A stretch of DNA of 64,000 nt, from contig JAIYDL010000010.1 of NCBI GenBank assembly GCA_027487515.1, forward strand, positions 1 through 64,000, given 5' to 3'. Source of the stretch: Pseudomonadota bacterium (lineage in GTDB: Bacteria; Bdellovibrionota; Bacteriovoracia; Bacteriovoracales; Bacteriovoracaceae). The notes under the pieces were generated by a model. That model saw only the letters and a program-made list of their open reading frames with translations. It did not search any database and was not told the origin of the DNA. Below, in pieces: positions 51,601 to 60,251 of this stretch. Positions within the stretch are counted from its first letter, which is position 1. Every line of letters begins with the position of its first letter. The translations under genes were made by a program, and so were the position numbers.

Positions 51601-51624
51601 GGTGCGGGTGTCTGACCCCGCACC
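51601..51624. terminator. Hairpin with REP-like core between convergent genes
   Basis: GGTGCGGG (51601-51608) and CCCGCACC (51617-51624) form a perfect 8-bp stem with the loop region TGTCTGAC. The stem-loop holds the complement of the core GGGGTCAG(G/A)CAC also seen at 20513. It lies 11 bases after the TonB-like gene and 12 before the convergent gene's stop. It may act as a bidirectional terminator, a REP-like repeat or both. Confidence 0.5.
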
Positions 51625-51635
51625 ACAAGATTCGG

Positions 51636-52016
51636 TTACTGCTTTACGTAGTCGAAGATCCCGAGCATGGTGTTTCGAAATGTGCTGTTCTTAACACCGC
51701 GACCGATGCGAAGTTTGTTCTCTCGAACGAAGATGGCCCCGGCGTCCACTCCGTCAGAGGTGCTCCAGTTGGCCTCCCAGACATCGTTCGGGGTGAAGAT
51801 CGTAGTGATCTTGCGACCGATCTCAACGGTTCCGGCCTCGGTGTCGCTGTGATCAAAGTCTTGGCACGAGCTGTCCCGGTACCAGTCCCGCGTAAACTCA
51901 TAGGCCCCGTCCTTTCGGATGGAGTAAGTTTCTTGGACATACCCAGATTGGTTTTGGATCTGAGATTGGATGCAAGTGGTAGACCAAATGCCGATGAAAA
52001 GAAGCAAAGTGTTCAT
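51636..52016 (-). CDS. Small secreted protein, possible lipocalin-like
   Basis: The 126-residue product has a short signal-like hydrophobic N-terminus (about residues 1-13) followed by GIWSTTCIQ, which recalls the G-x-W start of lipocalin-type barrels, then alternating beta-like strands to the C-terminus. Two Cys (about residues 15 and 51) could pair. The hydrophobic segment is short, so the signal is not certain. It is separated from galM by 71 bases and is likely its own transcript. Function unknown. Confidence 0.5.
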   Translation of the reverse strand: MNTLLLFIGIWSTTCIQSQIQNQSGYVQETYSIRKDGAYEFTRDWYRDSSCQDFDHSDTEAGTVEIGRKITTIFTPNDVWEANWSTSDGVDAGAIFVRENKLRIGRGVKNSTFRNTMLGIFDYVKQ

Positions 52017-52087
52017 GCTGATAACTCCCGTAGGTAAACGGGCGTTTTATAGCCGAAGCGGCGATGCCTCTACAACTGAAAAAAAGC

Positions 52088-53083
52088 TCATTCCCTCGAA
52101 CTGGTGCTGAATTTATAGGTCGTCGTGGCCTGGAACGTTTCACCGGGCCTAAGGATGGTTGAAGGAAAGTGGTCGTGGTGGGGAGAATCCGGGAAGTGCT
52201 GGGCTTCGAGACAGATCCCAGCAAATTTTTCATACGCTTGATTTCGCTTACCCCGGAGCTTCCCATTGAGCTTATGACCTGAATAGACCTGAAGGCCCGG
52301 TTCGGTGGTAAAGACTTCCAGGCGAAGGCCTGTGCGTGGGTAAGTGAGTCGCGCTTGGGCGCTAGATGGGGGTGCTTCGTTTAAAACGAAATTGTAGTCG
52401 AGGCCTCCGTTGAGAATCACCGCATCCCTCCCGATCTTTTGCGGCGTTCGAAAGTCCGTGGCGCCGCTGACAGGCAGGATTTTTCCCGTCGGAACAAGGC
52501 CCTCATCAACCTCCGTGAACCGGTCGGCGCCAAGCCACAGTTCATGGTCCAGAATAGAGTCGACCCCTCCGGAGAGGTTGAAGTAGGAGTGATTGGTGAG
52601 GTTGATCGCCGTGGGTGCCGAAGTCCTTGCCTCGTAGTGGATGGTGAGGGCCGGACCTGGAGTCACCCGGTAGGTGACCTCAATTTGTAGCTCCCCTGGG
52701 TGCCCTTGGTCTCCATCGGGAGAAACGAGTCTCAAGGTGTAGGAGGTTTGATCAGGGTTGGCAGAGACCTCCCAGAACTTTTTATCTAACCCAATGGCCC
52801 CTCCGTGCAACGACGTTGTGCCTTGGTTCGGCACAAGGGTAAAGTCTCTTCCGTCAATTTGGTAGTGACTATTTTTGATCCGGTTCGCGTAGCGCCCAAT
52901 GAGCCCACCGAAATAGGGATGAGTGCAGCGCCGGTAGTCCTCCGGATCTTCGAATCCGAGCACCACGTCGACGAGCTCTCCGGTGTTGTCCGGAGTTCGC
53001 AGAGACTGGATGATGCCGCCGTAGTTAAGGAAGGTTACTTCGATGAGGCCCGGGATAGCGAGAGTGTAAGATTTGATGTTCAT
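52088..53083 (-). CDS. galM: Aldose 1-epimerase (mutarotase)
   Basis: The enzyme interconverts alpha and beta anomers of galactose and glucose. The 331-residue length is normal. GLIGRYANRIKNS at about residues 61-73 carries the family Arg and Asn, TSLHGG lies at about residue 90, and the catalytic His is in LTNHSYFNLSGG at about residue 160. The catalytic Glu lies near the C-terminus in GICLEAQHFPDSPHH. It overlaps the stop of galK by four bases and is the last gene of a galT-galK-galM unit that performs the Leloir pathway. Confidence 0.93.
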   Translation of the reverse strand: MNIKSYTLAIPGLIEVTFLNYGGIIQSLRTPDNTGELVDVVLGFEDPEDYRRCTHPYFGGLIGRYANRIKNSHYQIDGRDFTLVPNQGTTSLHGGAIGLDKKFWEVSANPDQTSYTLRLVSPDGDQGHPGELQIEVTYRVTPGPALTIHYEARTSAPTAINLTNHSYFNLSGGVDSILDHELWLGADRFTEVDEGLVPTGKILPVSGATDFRTPQKIGRDAVILNGGLDYNFVLNEAPPSSAQARLTYPRTGLRLEVFTTEPGLQVYSGHKLNGKLRGKRNQAYEKFAGICLEAQHFPDSPHHDHFPSTILRPGETFQATTTYKFSTSSRE

Positions 53084-54135
53084 AAAAGACGCTCCGCCGT
53101 TTCGGCAGTCTCCGATTCATAGGTGGGAATGACTTCGCTTGCGACTCGGTCACTTTGGTTTTTCTGAGTCAGGGCAACGATGGATCCTCCAAAGCCCCCT
53201 CCGGTGAGCCGAGCTCCCCAGACGCTCTCGTGGGCCCGGCAGAGGTCGACCAAGAGATCGATTTCTGGAAGGGAGACTTCGTAGTCGAGCTTCATCGAAA
53301 GATGTGACTCGACGAAGAGCTGTCCCAGCAGCTTCAGATCCTTCGCCTTGAGGGCGACCACGGCCTCCTTGACCCGGAGATTCTCCGAGACCACGTGACG
53401 GACCCGTTTTCGCAGAGTCTCCGGAAGGTCCCGCAGCTTCAAAGTACTAAGGTCCAGGTCTCTTAGGCACTGAATCCCGAGTCTTCGGCAGGCCTCTTCG
53501 CACTCCTCTCGTCGTTGGTTGTAGCCCCCGTCATTCTCAGACAGGCGATGGGTGATGCCGGAGCTAATGATGAGAAGGTCCATCATTTCTAGAGGAAGCG
53601 GAATGCGTTCAAAGTCGAGGGTTAGGGTGTCGAGGAAGAGCGCTTCGCCGACTGCTCCAAGACCCGTCGCCATTTGATCCATGATCCCGACGCGGGCACC
53701 GACGAACTCGTTTTCGATCCGCTGACCAAGGCGCGCGATCGCTAGGGCATCGAGACCGAGCTCATGGTGGCGCGTGAGGGCCTGCAAGAAACTCGTTTCA
53801 AGAGCTGCGCTCGAAGAGAGGCCCGCGCCTTCTGGAAGGGTGGAATGAATCTGAACTCGGAGACCGCCTCTGTGAGCGACCTGGGGCCCCAGGAGATGCG
53901 TCGCACCTTGGATGTAGTCAATCCACTCCCCGGTGATGGCCTCGTCACCCAAGTCATAGGCGAAGCGGCGTCCTTGGGAGCTCTCGACCTCAACGGTTCT
54001 TCCGGGAGTGCTCGAAAGGGTGACCTCCGTGTACTGAGGAATCTGAGTCGGGAGCACCCAGCCCCCATTGTAATCCGTGTGCTCCCCCAGGAGATTCACT
54101 CGTCCATGGGCCCGGGCAGTGGTGCTAGGATTCAC
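53080..54135 (-). CDS. galK: Galactokinase
   Basis: This GHMP kinase phosphorylates galactose with ATP in the second Leloir step. The 351-residue product has the galactose signature GRVNLLGEHTDYNGG at about residues 11-25, the ATP loop AGLSSSAALE at about 98-107 and the third GHMP motif GGGFGGSIVAL at about 308-318. The start is GTG with GGAGG upstream. It overlaps galT by about 11 bases and galM by four, so the three are translationally coupled. Confidence 0.95.
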   Translation of the reverse strand: MNPSTTARAHGRVNLLGEHTDYNGGWVLPTQIPQYTEVTLSSTPGRTVEVESSQGRRFAYDLGDEAITGEWIDYIQGATHLLGPQVAHRGGLRVQIHSTLPEGAGLSSSAALETSFLQALTRHHELGLDALAIARLGQRIENEFVGARVGIMDQMATGLGAVGEALFLDTLTLDFERIPLPLEMMDLLIISSGITHRLSENDGGYNQRREECEEACRRLGIQCLRDLDLSTLKLRDLPETLRKRVRHVVSENLRVKEAVVALKAKDLKLLGQLFVESHLSMKLDYEVSLPEIDLLVDLCRAHESVWGARLTGGGFGGSIVALTQKNQSDRVASEVIPTYESETAETAERLL

Positions 54136-55210
54136 GGGGAACCTCCACGTCCTGGAGTTCTCGGGCCTTCTCTTCCGGAAGTGAGTCGTTCACGAAGATC
54201 CCTGCACCAAGCTCCGTTCCCGCCAGGTATTTCAGCCGGTCTCGGGACCGGTACGGAGGAGTGATCTGGAAAAAAAGATGTGCGTAAGGGTGCTCTCCTT
54301 TCACGGGTGCTTGGTTCAAGGTCATGAGGTAGGGGAAGGGTTTTGCCCAGAGAAGATCGAACTTCTGAAGCAGCACTTTCAGAACCTGGGCCAGGCCAAG
54401 GAGTTCCTCAGAACTGAGCGTCGAGAGAAGTCCTCGTCGTTTTTTCGGTACGACCCAGGTTTCATAGGGGTACCGAGCGAAGGCCGGGATGAACGCCAGA
54501 GCGAATTCGTTTTGGACAATGATCCGGCGTCCATCTTCCATCTCGTCAAAGATGATGGCCTCCATCAGACCGTGACTGTGCTCACTCAGGTAATCTCTCA
54601 TGGACCGTAGGAATCGCTTCTGGACCGGCGGCACAAAGGAGTAGGCATAGATTTGGCCATGAGGATGCGAGAGAGTCACACCCATCTCCACACCGCGGTT
54701 CTCGAACGGCAGGACGTACTGGATCTCCGGAACCTTTCCCAGTTCCGTGGTTCTATCAGCGAGGACCTGGAGGATGAGGTCGATGCGCTCCGGAGGGAGG
54801 TTTCCCAATGCGGTCTCCGGGTCTTTGGTAAAGACCACCACTTCGCAAACTCCAGAAGACGGACGAGTTGGGACCCGAAGCGTCGGCGCCTCCCGAGTCG
54901 TGAGGTTCAGAGAGGGAAAGAGATTTTCAAAGACCGCGACCTCGTAGTCACCCGCGGGAAGCTCCGTCGGAAAGTCGGGATCCTTTGACTCCGCTAACGG
55001 AGAATAATTCTTCGGAGGCAAAAAGGTTCGATCCTGCCGGTGGGGGGCGTAGATCACCCATTCCCGCCGCAGCGGATGCCAGCGCTGATGCGGTTTTGGC
55101 ACAGGCCCCGCGTTCCGAGGAGCGGTCGCGACAATTCCCTCCGGGATCTGGATTCTGGAGAAGAGATGAAGGAATCGGCCGTCGGGTTTCATTAGCGTCT
55201 TCTTGTGCAT
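54125..55210 (-). CDS. galT: Galactose-1-phosphate uridylyltransferase
   Basis: The enzyme exchanges UMP between UDP-glucose and galactose-1-phosphate in the Leloir pathway. The product is about 361 residues. The first family block includes RWHPLRREWVIYAPHRQDR, and the catalytic histidine is in SHPHGQIYAY at about residue 165. The last block has HLFFQITPPYRSRDRLKYLAG. Candidate starts at 55210 and 55192 both fit; 55210 is chosen without a strong ribosome binding site to decide. It is the first gene of galT-galK-galM; a membrane protein gene lies 77 bases upstream on the same strand. Confidence 0.9.
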   Translation of the reverse strand: MHKKTLMKPDGRFLHLFSRIQIPEGIVATAPRNAGPVPKPHQRWHPLRREWVIYAPHRQDRTFLPPKNYSPLAESKDPDFPTELPAGDYEVAVFENLFPSLNLTTREAPTLRVPTRPSSGVCEVVVFTKDPETALGNLPPERIDLILQVLADRTTELGKVPEIQYVLPFENRGVEMGVTLSHPHGQIYAYSFVPPVQKRFLRSMRDYLSEHSHGLMEAIIFDEMEDGRRIIVQNEFALAFIPAFARYPYETWVVPKKRRGLLSTLSSEELLGLAQVLKVLLQKFDLLWAKPFPYLMTLNQAPVKGEHPYAHLFFQITPPYRSRDRLKYLAGTELGAGIFVNDSLPEEKARELQDVEVPRES

Positions 55211-55287
55211 CCACGGTTTGTACGGACGCGGCCCAAGCAAAAGCAATGGACAGGGAGTTAGAGAAGGTTCCGAGCGGAAAAACGGGC

Positions 55288-55695
55288 TCAGCGGCGGGCC
55301 TCTGGTGCGCGAGGGAAAGTGAGCGCATTCCCAACCAAGGCAAGGAGGAGATTCACCGCGTAGACGAACAGGTTCTTCTCCGGCGCTGTGAAGACCGCTG
55401 CGAAGGCGACGACCACGAGAGACTCGTGGAGGGCCCAGCAGATGACGTAGAAGGGAAAACGTTTGGTCAGATTTTCTTCAGGTACAATTTTCTTTTCATG
55501 GAGGGCGTATGTGACAAACAGCATGGCCCCCATGCCCAGGGCCAGGGCCTCGAGGGCGCTGTAGCTTTGTGGCACAGAGAATTGGATGGCCCCGAGAGTG
55601 GTGAGCACGAAACCGTACACGAGATTTGAGAAGGTTAGCGCCACCCAGAGGATCTTAAGAGTCATCAAAGGGGCGGCGACCGTGCGCGGTTCCAT
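55288..55695 (-). CDS. Four-helix integral membrane protein
   Basis: The 135-residue product has four hydrophobic segments filling almost all of it. The start is ATG 55695 with AAGGAAG upstream; a further upstream in-frame ATG (55731) has less support. The helices carry no charged catalytic pattern. It lies 77 bases upstream of galT and may belong to the same transcript. It could be a transport or tolerance protein, but nothing specific can be said. Confidence 0.6.
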   Translation of the reverse strand: MEPRTVAAPLMTLKILWVALTFSNLVYGFVLTTLGAIQFSVPQSYSALEALALGMGAMLFVTYALHEKKIVPEENLTKRFPFYVICWALHESLVVVAFAAVFTAPEKNLFVYAVNLLLALVGNALTFPRAPEARR

Positions 55696-55782
55696 GTGTC
55701 TTCCTTTTGAGCAGAGTAGTAAAATTTTCACCTAGACCGGTGAAAATGACACCAAAAAAATGACCTGGGTAAACTGCCAGAG

Positions 55783-56853
55783 ATGAACCTCTTCCCAACC
55801 GCCCTGATTGTCCTGGGTCTCGCCCTGACTGTGAGCTTTGCTTCACGGGAAGAGTTCTATCAGGTGATCGACTCTCACCTCCACCTTGGGCAAGAACTGG
55901 GCCCCGACGTCGAAACAACTTTCAAGAGCGGCCGGCTTTGGATCGTCCGGCTTCGGGAGAACTCACCGCTTCATCTCACCGGAAGTTTTCGCCGCCTTCG
56001 AGGGGGAGAGAAGAGTTATCGCTTCCTCGATCGGCTTCGAGGGACGTTCGGGCGTCGGGCCCCTCTTATCCGCACGACACTGGCGGGAATTCAGCGCGCG
56101 CGGATCCAAAATGACGTCGAACTCTTATCGGCCTTCGAGACTCGGCGGGCCGGCACAGCTGGGAACCGGTCAGCGATCGCCCTCGTTGCCGAACGCCTCC
56201 GCTCCCTAGGGTTCGAGCTGTCTCTCTCGTGCTACGCACCCGAGGTTTGTAACGTCATCGCCGAGCGCCGGGGCCTGGCGGAACCTTCCGCCGTTACTGT
56301 CGTCATGGCCCACCTCGATTCTGTTGGTGAAACCCACGCCGGCGCGGATGACAATGCTTCCGGAGTCGCAGCACTTCTGGAAATAGGCCGGGTGATGGCC
56401 GACGTTCCGCTTCGAAAAACCCTTCGGCTCGTCGTCACCAACGGTGAGGAGGATGGACTCCTGGGATCTGTCTTCTACGCCAAGGAGTTAGAGCGTCAGG
56501 AAACTCTGGGAGCGATCGGTCTCCTCGTGAACATGGATATGATTGGGTACAATCAAAACGGCATCCTCGAGCTTGAGACCAGTGCGGAGCGAGAAGGCCT
56601 CGCACGCTGGATGGCCCAGCTCGTTCATCAGTACACCTCCCTCACGGCGAAAGTTTCCATCGGGGCCTGGGGGAGCGATCATGTTCCGTTCCTTCGCCGA
56701 GGTGTGCCGGCGGTTCTAACGATCCAGAACTGGGACACGAAGAACCCATGCTATCATGAGGCCTGTGACACCCCCGAAAAACTCAACTATAGCTACATCA
56801 CGGAGGTCGCACGGCTTAACACGGCGGCCGTCCTGACCAAAGACCTTGAGTGA
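55783..56853 (+). CDS. Secreted M28-family aminopeptidase-like metallopeptidase
   Basis: The 356-residue product has a signal peptide (about residues 1-20) and then the M28 zinc ligands in order: AHLDSVGETHAGADDNASG (His and bridging Asp), NGEEDGLLGS (Glu pair), NMDMIGYN (Asp) and the final His in PCYHEACDT. This is the layout of bacterial leucyl aminopeptidases and related co-catalytic zinc peptidases. The N-terminal 120 residues are an extra, unrecognised domain. It is convergent with cstA. Confidence 0.9.
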   Translation: MNLFPTALIVLGLALTVSFASREEFYQVIDSHLHLGQELGPDVETTFKSGRLWIVRLRENSPLHLTGSFRRLRGGEKSYRFLDRLRGTFGRRAPLIRTTLAGIQRARIQNDVELLSAFETRRAGTAGNRSAIALVAERLRSLGFELSLSCYAPEVCNVIAERRGLAEPSAVTVVMAHLDSVGETHAGADDNASGVAALLEIGRVMADVPLRKTLRLVVTNGEEDGLLGSVFYAKELERQETLGAIGLLVNMDMIGYNQNGILELETSAEREGLARWMAQLVHQYTSLTAKVSIGAWGSDHVPFLRRGVPAVLTIQNWDTKNPCYHEACDTPEKLNYSYITEVARLNTAAVLTKDLE

Positions 56854-56873
56854 CCTCGTACGAAGGCCCTCCC

Positions 56874-58544
56874 TTAGCTCGCTGCGAGTCTCCGAGGCGA
56901 TGTCATTTGCTTCACCGCTGTGAGCACCAGGTAGAGGGCCAAGGCGATGAGAAGAATGGAAATGACCGAGTTCATCAAGGGAAGATCGATCCCCTGGGAC
57001 TTCGCAAAATTTCCCCGGGAGAGCTGAATCAGCGCGACCAGCGTCGTCAGCAGGACAAAGGTCATCGGGAGTAGGGTGAACCAAAGCCGCTTTCCGTTTT
57101 GGTGGAGCCAAGCAGAGATTACCAAAAGAGTCATCGCTGCCAAGAGCTGGTTGGCCGCACCAAAGAGTGACCAGAACTGCGCCCACATGCCGGAGTCGGT
57201 GTTCAGGAGGATGAGGGCCGCCGGCAGGATCGTGAGCAGTGTTCCCACGATGGCCCCGGTTTTCCCGGAGATCCCGGTGAGTTCTTCAATCAGGTAGCGG
57301 CCCAAGCGTGTGGAGACGTCGAGCGTATCGAAGACGAACGTCGAGAAGGCCATCGCTCCGAAGGTGACGGCAAACGGCAGATGGTCCTGTCCAATGAGAA
57401 GAGTGAGGAACTCGCCGATGCCTCGGCCGTAGATCGTCCCTGGCTTCAACGTTCCCACTTCGGCCGGCGCCATGGTCATGATGATTCCGAGCGAGATCAG
57501 TGCGACGAGTCCCTCGGCGAGCATGGCCCCGTAGCCCACGGGATGAAGGTGCGACTCCTTATCGATTTGCTTTGACGTCGTTCCAGAGCAAACCAGACCG
57601 TGGAACCCCGAGCACGCGCCACAGGCGATGGTCACAAAGAGAAAGGGGAACAAGGAGCCGGTCATTTTGTCGAAGTGGAATCCGGTGAAGGCGGGCTGTT
57701 GGATGGGTTTCCCACTGAAGAAGAGGCCGATGATTCCGAGGATTAGCACCGTGTAAAGGATGTAGCCCCCGAGATACCCACGGGGCTGGAGCAAGAGCCA
57801 GGCGGGAACGAGGGATGCCAGGGCGCAGTAGGTACAAATCAACAACGCCCAACCGGTTTGAGAGAATTGGAACCAATGGGAAAAAGATGTCCCGGCCCAG
57901 CAGACAGCAAAGGTGAGCGGAACGAAGATCAGTGTGTTAAGCCAAAGAGGAGTTTTGAGGTAGCGCTCAACGAGGCCTAACCCCAAGGAGAGAAGGAGGT
58001 AGGCGATGGCCGCCCAAGCGACGGCCCCGCCTGGGTGAAAGTTCACGCTGGTGCCGGCGAGCTCCTCGGGGCCCGTGACGAAGCTTCCCGCCGTGATGTC
58101 GGCGAAGGCGACGATGATGTAGACGAGGGCGATCCAAATGAAGGCCATCATCGCCTTCCCGGCCTTCGTGCCAAGCTGCTCGCGGGTGATGTCGGCGATC
58201 GAATGGGCCTGGTGCTTCACTGAGCAGGTGAGGGAGCTAAAGTCATGGACTGCGCCGATGAAGACGACGCCGAGGGAGATCCAGATGAGGGAAGGAAGCC
58301 AGCCGAACTGCTGGCAGGCGACGATGGGGCCCGCGATGGGACCGGCGGCTGCGATGGCGGAGAAGTGCTGGGCAAAAAGGTAGAAGGGATTCGTGGGGAT
58401 GTAGTCGACGCCGTCGTTATGGGTGTGGGCCGGTGTGGCGGCACCAGCGTCGAGGTTAAACTGTTTGGCGACCCACCCTCCGTATTGGAAGTATCCGATG
58501 GTGAGGAAAACGATGAAGATCGTAGCAATGAGGGGAAGACTCAT
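56874..58544 (-). CDS. cstA: Carbon starvation protein A (pyruvate/peptide transporter)
   Basis: CstA moves pyruvate, and in some species peptides, across the inner membrane and is induced when carbon is scarce. The 556-residue product has about 15 hydrophobic segments. The conserved blocks IPTNPFYLFAQHFSAIAAAG, IAGPIVACQQFGWLPSLIWI, GAVHDFSSL and CGACSGFHGLVCSGTTSKQI are all present. The start is ATG 58544 with GGAG upstream; a longer frame to 58694 has no such support. It is shorter than the Escherichia coli protein (about 700), as are many non-enteric CstA proteins. It probably works with the many exported peptidases here. Confidence 0.92.
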   Translation of the reverse strand: MSLPLIATIFIVFLTIGYFQYGGWVAKQFNLDAGAATPAHTHNDGVDYIPTNPFYLFAQHFSAIAAAGPIAGPIVACQQFGWLPSLIWISLGVVFIGAVHDFSSLTCSVKHQAHSIADITREQLGTKAGKAMMAFIWIALVYIIVAFADITAGSFVTGPEELAGTSVNFHPGGAVAWAAIAYLLLSLGLGLVERYLKTPLWLNTLIFVPLTFAVCWAGTSFSHWFQFSQTGWALLICTYCALASLVPAWLLLQPRGYLGGYILYTVLILGIIGLFFSGKPIQQPAFTGFHFDKMTGSLFPFLFVTIACGACSGFHGLVCSGTTSKQIDKESHLHPVGYGAMLAEGLVALISLGIIMTMAPAEVGTLKPGTIYGRGIGEFLTLLIGQDHLPFAVTFGAMAFSTFVFDTLDVSTRLGRYLIEELTGISGKTGAIVGTLLTILPAALILLNTDSGMWAQFWSLFGAANQLLAAMTLLVISAWLHQNGKRLWFTLLPMTFVLLTTLVALIQLSRGNFAKSQGIDLPLMNSVISILLIALALYLVLTAVKQMTSPRRLAAS

Positions 58545-58638
58545 GGGGCACTCCGGTAAAGCATCAGCAGTCGGCGAGTCTTCATTGATATCGAATTGAC
58601 CACGAAGGGTCAAACGAGAAGGCCCGGGCCTCTTCGTT

Positions 58639-59223
58639 TTAGAGCGGGGGAGGCAAGCTGGAGGAGCTCCGCCGCCGCAGGTACCTCCATCCAAGAAGGA
58701 GAAGGCCTACTCCGAGCGCCCAAAGGAGAGTGCCCGTGGGTGGGACTGGAAGTGGGGTTTTCTCCGCCCGCTTACGTTCCCCCTTGGCCTCGTACTCTTT
58801 ATCGAGGACGTCGATGAACTCGATGATCCCATCAACGGTTCGGCCCTCGAAGAGCCTCGGCTTCAGGATCCTCACGAGTGTCTCTTGGGCTTTGTCGGGA
58901 AGGTCACTGCCCTCGAGCCACATCTTCCGATCTCCGATGGCCAGAGTGAGAAGGAGCTTCTGGGCCTGGGGGTTGTTACCGTCCTGCCATTGGCGCAAGA
59001 ACCGGGCACTGTACGCCTCGATCGGTTCCCCGTCGAGAGTTTCGAGGGTGTGCACCACCAGCCCTAGACCTCGGCGGTTTCCGAGGTCGAGGATCTTTGC
59101 CTCCAGCTCCTTTCGGCGTCCAGGGGGAAAGATCTGCGCGTCATCAACGACGGTGGACGGCAGCTCCCGCGCCTCAGCGAAGACTGCGAAACAGAGGCCG
59201 GTCAGGAGAAGAAAGAAGTTCAT
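58639..59223 (-). CDS. TPM-domain protein (YgcG family)
   Basis: The 194-residue product has a signal peptide (about residues 1-17, ending AEA), a TPM domain (about 20-140; VDDAQIFPPGRRKELEAKIL and a SDLPDKAQETLVRILKPRLF block) and a C-terminal transmembrane helix (about 165-180) ended by a basic Arg-Ser tail. TPM domains are periplasmic and occur in YgcG proteins and photosystem repair proteins; some have phosphatase activity. The start is ATG 59223; an upstream in-frame ATG at 59265 lacks support. It lies about 95 bases upstream of cstA on the same strand. Confidence 0.8.
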   Translation of the reverse strand: MNFFLLLTGLCFAVFAEARELPSTVVDDAQIFPPGRRKELEAKILDLGNRRGLGLVVHTLETLDGEPIEAYSARFLRQWQDGNNPQAQKLLLTLAIGDRKMWLEGSDLPDKAQETLVRILKPRLFEGRTVDGIIEFIDVLDKEYEAKGERKRAEKTPLPVPPTGTLLWALGVGLLLLGWRYLRRRSSSSLPPPL

Positions 59224-59381
59224 GGTTTGCTGGTTCCGAGAAATCGCCGTATCGACGGGCAACACCTTGAGAGGATCTCAGAAATTTCTCGGTGGGGCAA
59301 TCGGGGTCTAACTGTCTAAAATACTCGGAGTCAATCTTTGCCGCTTCGGACGCTCTTCCTTGGGAGTGATAGAATTGAGGG

Positions 59382-60251
59382 GTGAAGACTGACCTCAACC
59401 CCAGTAGCTACCTTCCCCCGAAGACCCTGGCCTCAAAGGCACAGGCCTCGAAAGAGGCGATGACGAAGCTCGTTCCGGCCAAGCTCCCGGAGCAGGGCTC
59501 TCCCGACTATAAGATCGATCTCTCGGGTCAAAGTAAGCCTCCGGTCTCCGCGCCGTCACTCCCGAACCTCTCTCTTCCCCTCCCGCCAGCTCCGCCGGTG
59601 CCAGACCTTCCGAAGGTCGACGCCGACCTTCCTTCTCCGATCAGTGCTGCCACGGAGGCCAAGGCGAGTGCCGTGGCGAAGAAGGAGATGGAGAAGATCA
59701 TCCGCGATGAAGTCAAACCGGGCTCGGTTCGAAAGCCCCTCGTGGTTTTCATCAAAGGGCTCGACGTTTTCAGCTCTCCCTCCAAGAGTGAGGGCGGCTA
59801 CGCAGGAGTTGGGCGCATGGCAGAGAGCATCTTGGGCGCGCGATCGTTCGGCTGGGATCAAAAGGATGAGATCATCAAAGAGGTTGGGAAGATTCACCGG
59901 GATTTTCCCGTGGTGCTAGTGGGCCACAGCCTCGGAGGAGACACGGCCGTGGAGATCGCCGATGAGTTCGATTCTCTGAAACAAGGCTTCCGCTCCATCG
60001 ATCTCCTCGTGACCATTGATGCGGTTGGGTTTTCCAACGACATCATTCCGCAAAACGTAAAGCAGCACCTGAACATCTTCGGAGAGACGAGTCTCTTTTT
60101 AAATGATGGCCCTCACGTCGCCCGTCGCGAAGAAAAAACCTCCGTCAGAAACATCCTCTCACCGCTCGATCACACAGAGATCGACGACGACCGGGAGGTC
60201 CAGTTCGAGGTGATCGATCTCATCCAGCAAACACTGGCGGCCCGGCCCTAG
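59382..60251 (+). CDS. Alpha/beta hydrolase (lipase-like) with a disordered N-terminus
   Basis: The 289-residue product has a long low-complexity N-terminus (Pro, Ser, Lys, Ala; residues about 1-100) without a signal peptide, then a hydrolase domain. The nucleophile Ser is in LVGHSLGGDTAVE at about residue 183, the Asp in VTIDAVG at about 213 and the His in PLDHTEID at about 264. The short cap and triad order fit lipase/esterase or thioesterase folds. The N-terminal extension might be a secretion or anchoring region. It ends convergently in the same CTAG as the two-component regulator gene. Confidence 0.75.
   Translation: MKTDLNPSSYLPPKTLASKAQASKEAMTKLVPAKLPEQGSPDYKIDLSGQSKPPVSAPSLPNLSLPLPPAPPVPDLPKVDADLPSPISAATEAKASAVAKKEMEKIIRDEVKPGSVRKPLVVFIKGLDVFSSPSKSEGGYAGVGRMAESILGARSFGWDQKDEIIKEVGKIHRDFPVVLVGHSLGGDTAVEIADEFDSLKQGFRSIDLLVTIDAVGFSNDIIPQNVKQHLNIFGETSLFLNDGPHVARREEKTSVRNILSPLDHTEIDDDREVQFEVIDLIQQTLAARP

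Noticed and set aside
54985-55629. 214-codon plus-strand frame across galT and the membrane protein gene
   Set aside because: It runs antisense to two genes with clear features, and its composition is that of a shadow frame.
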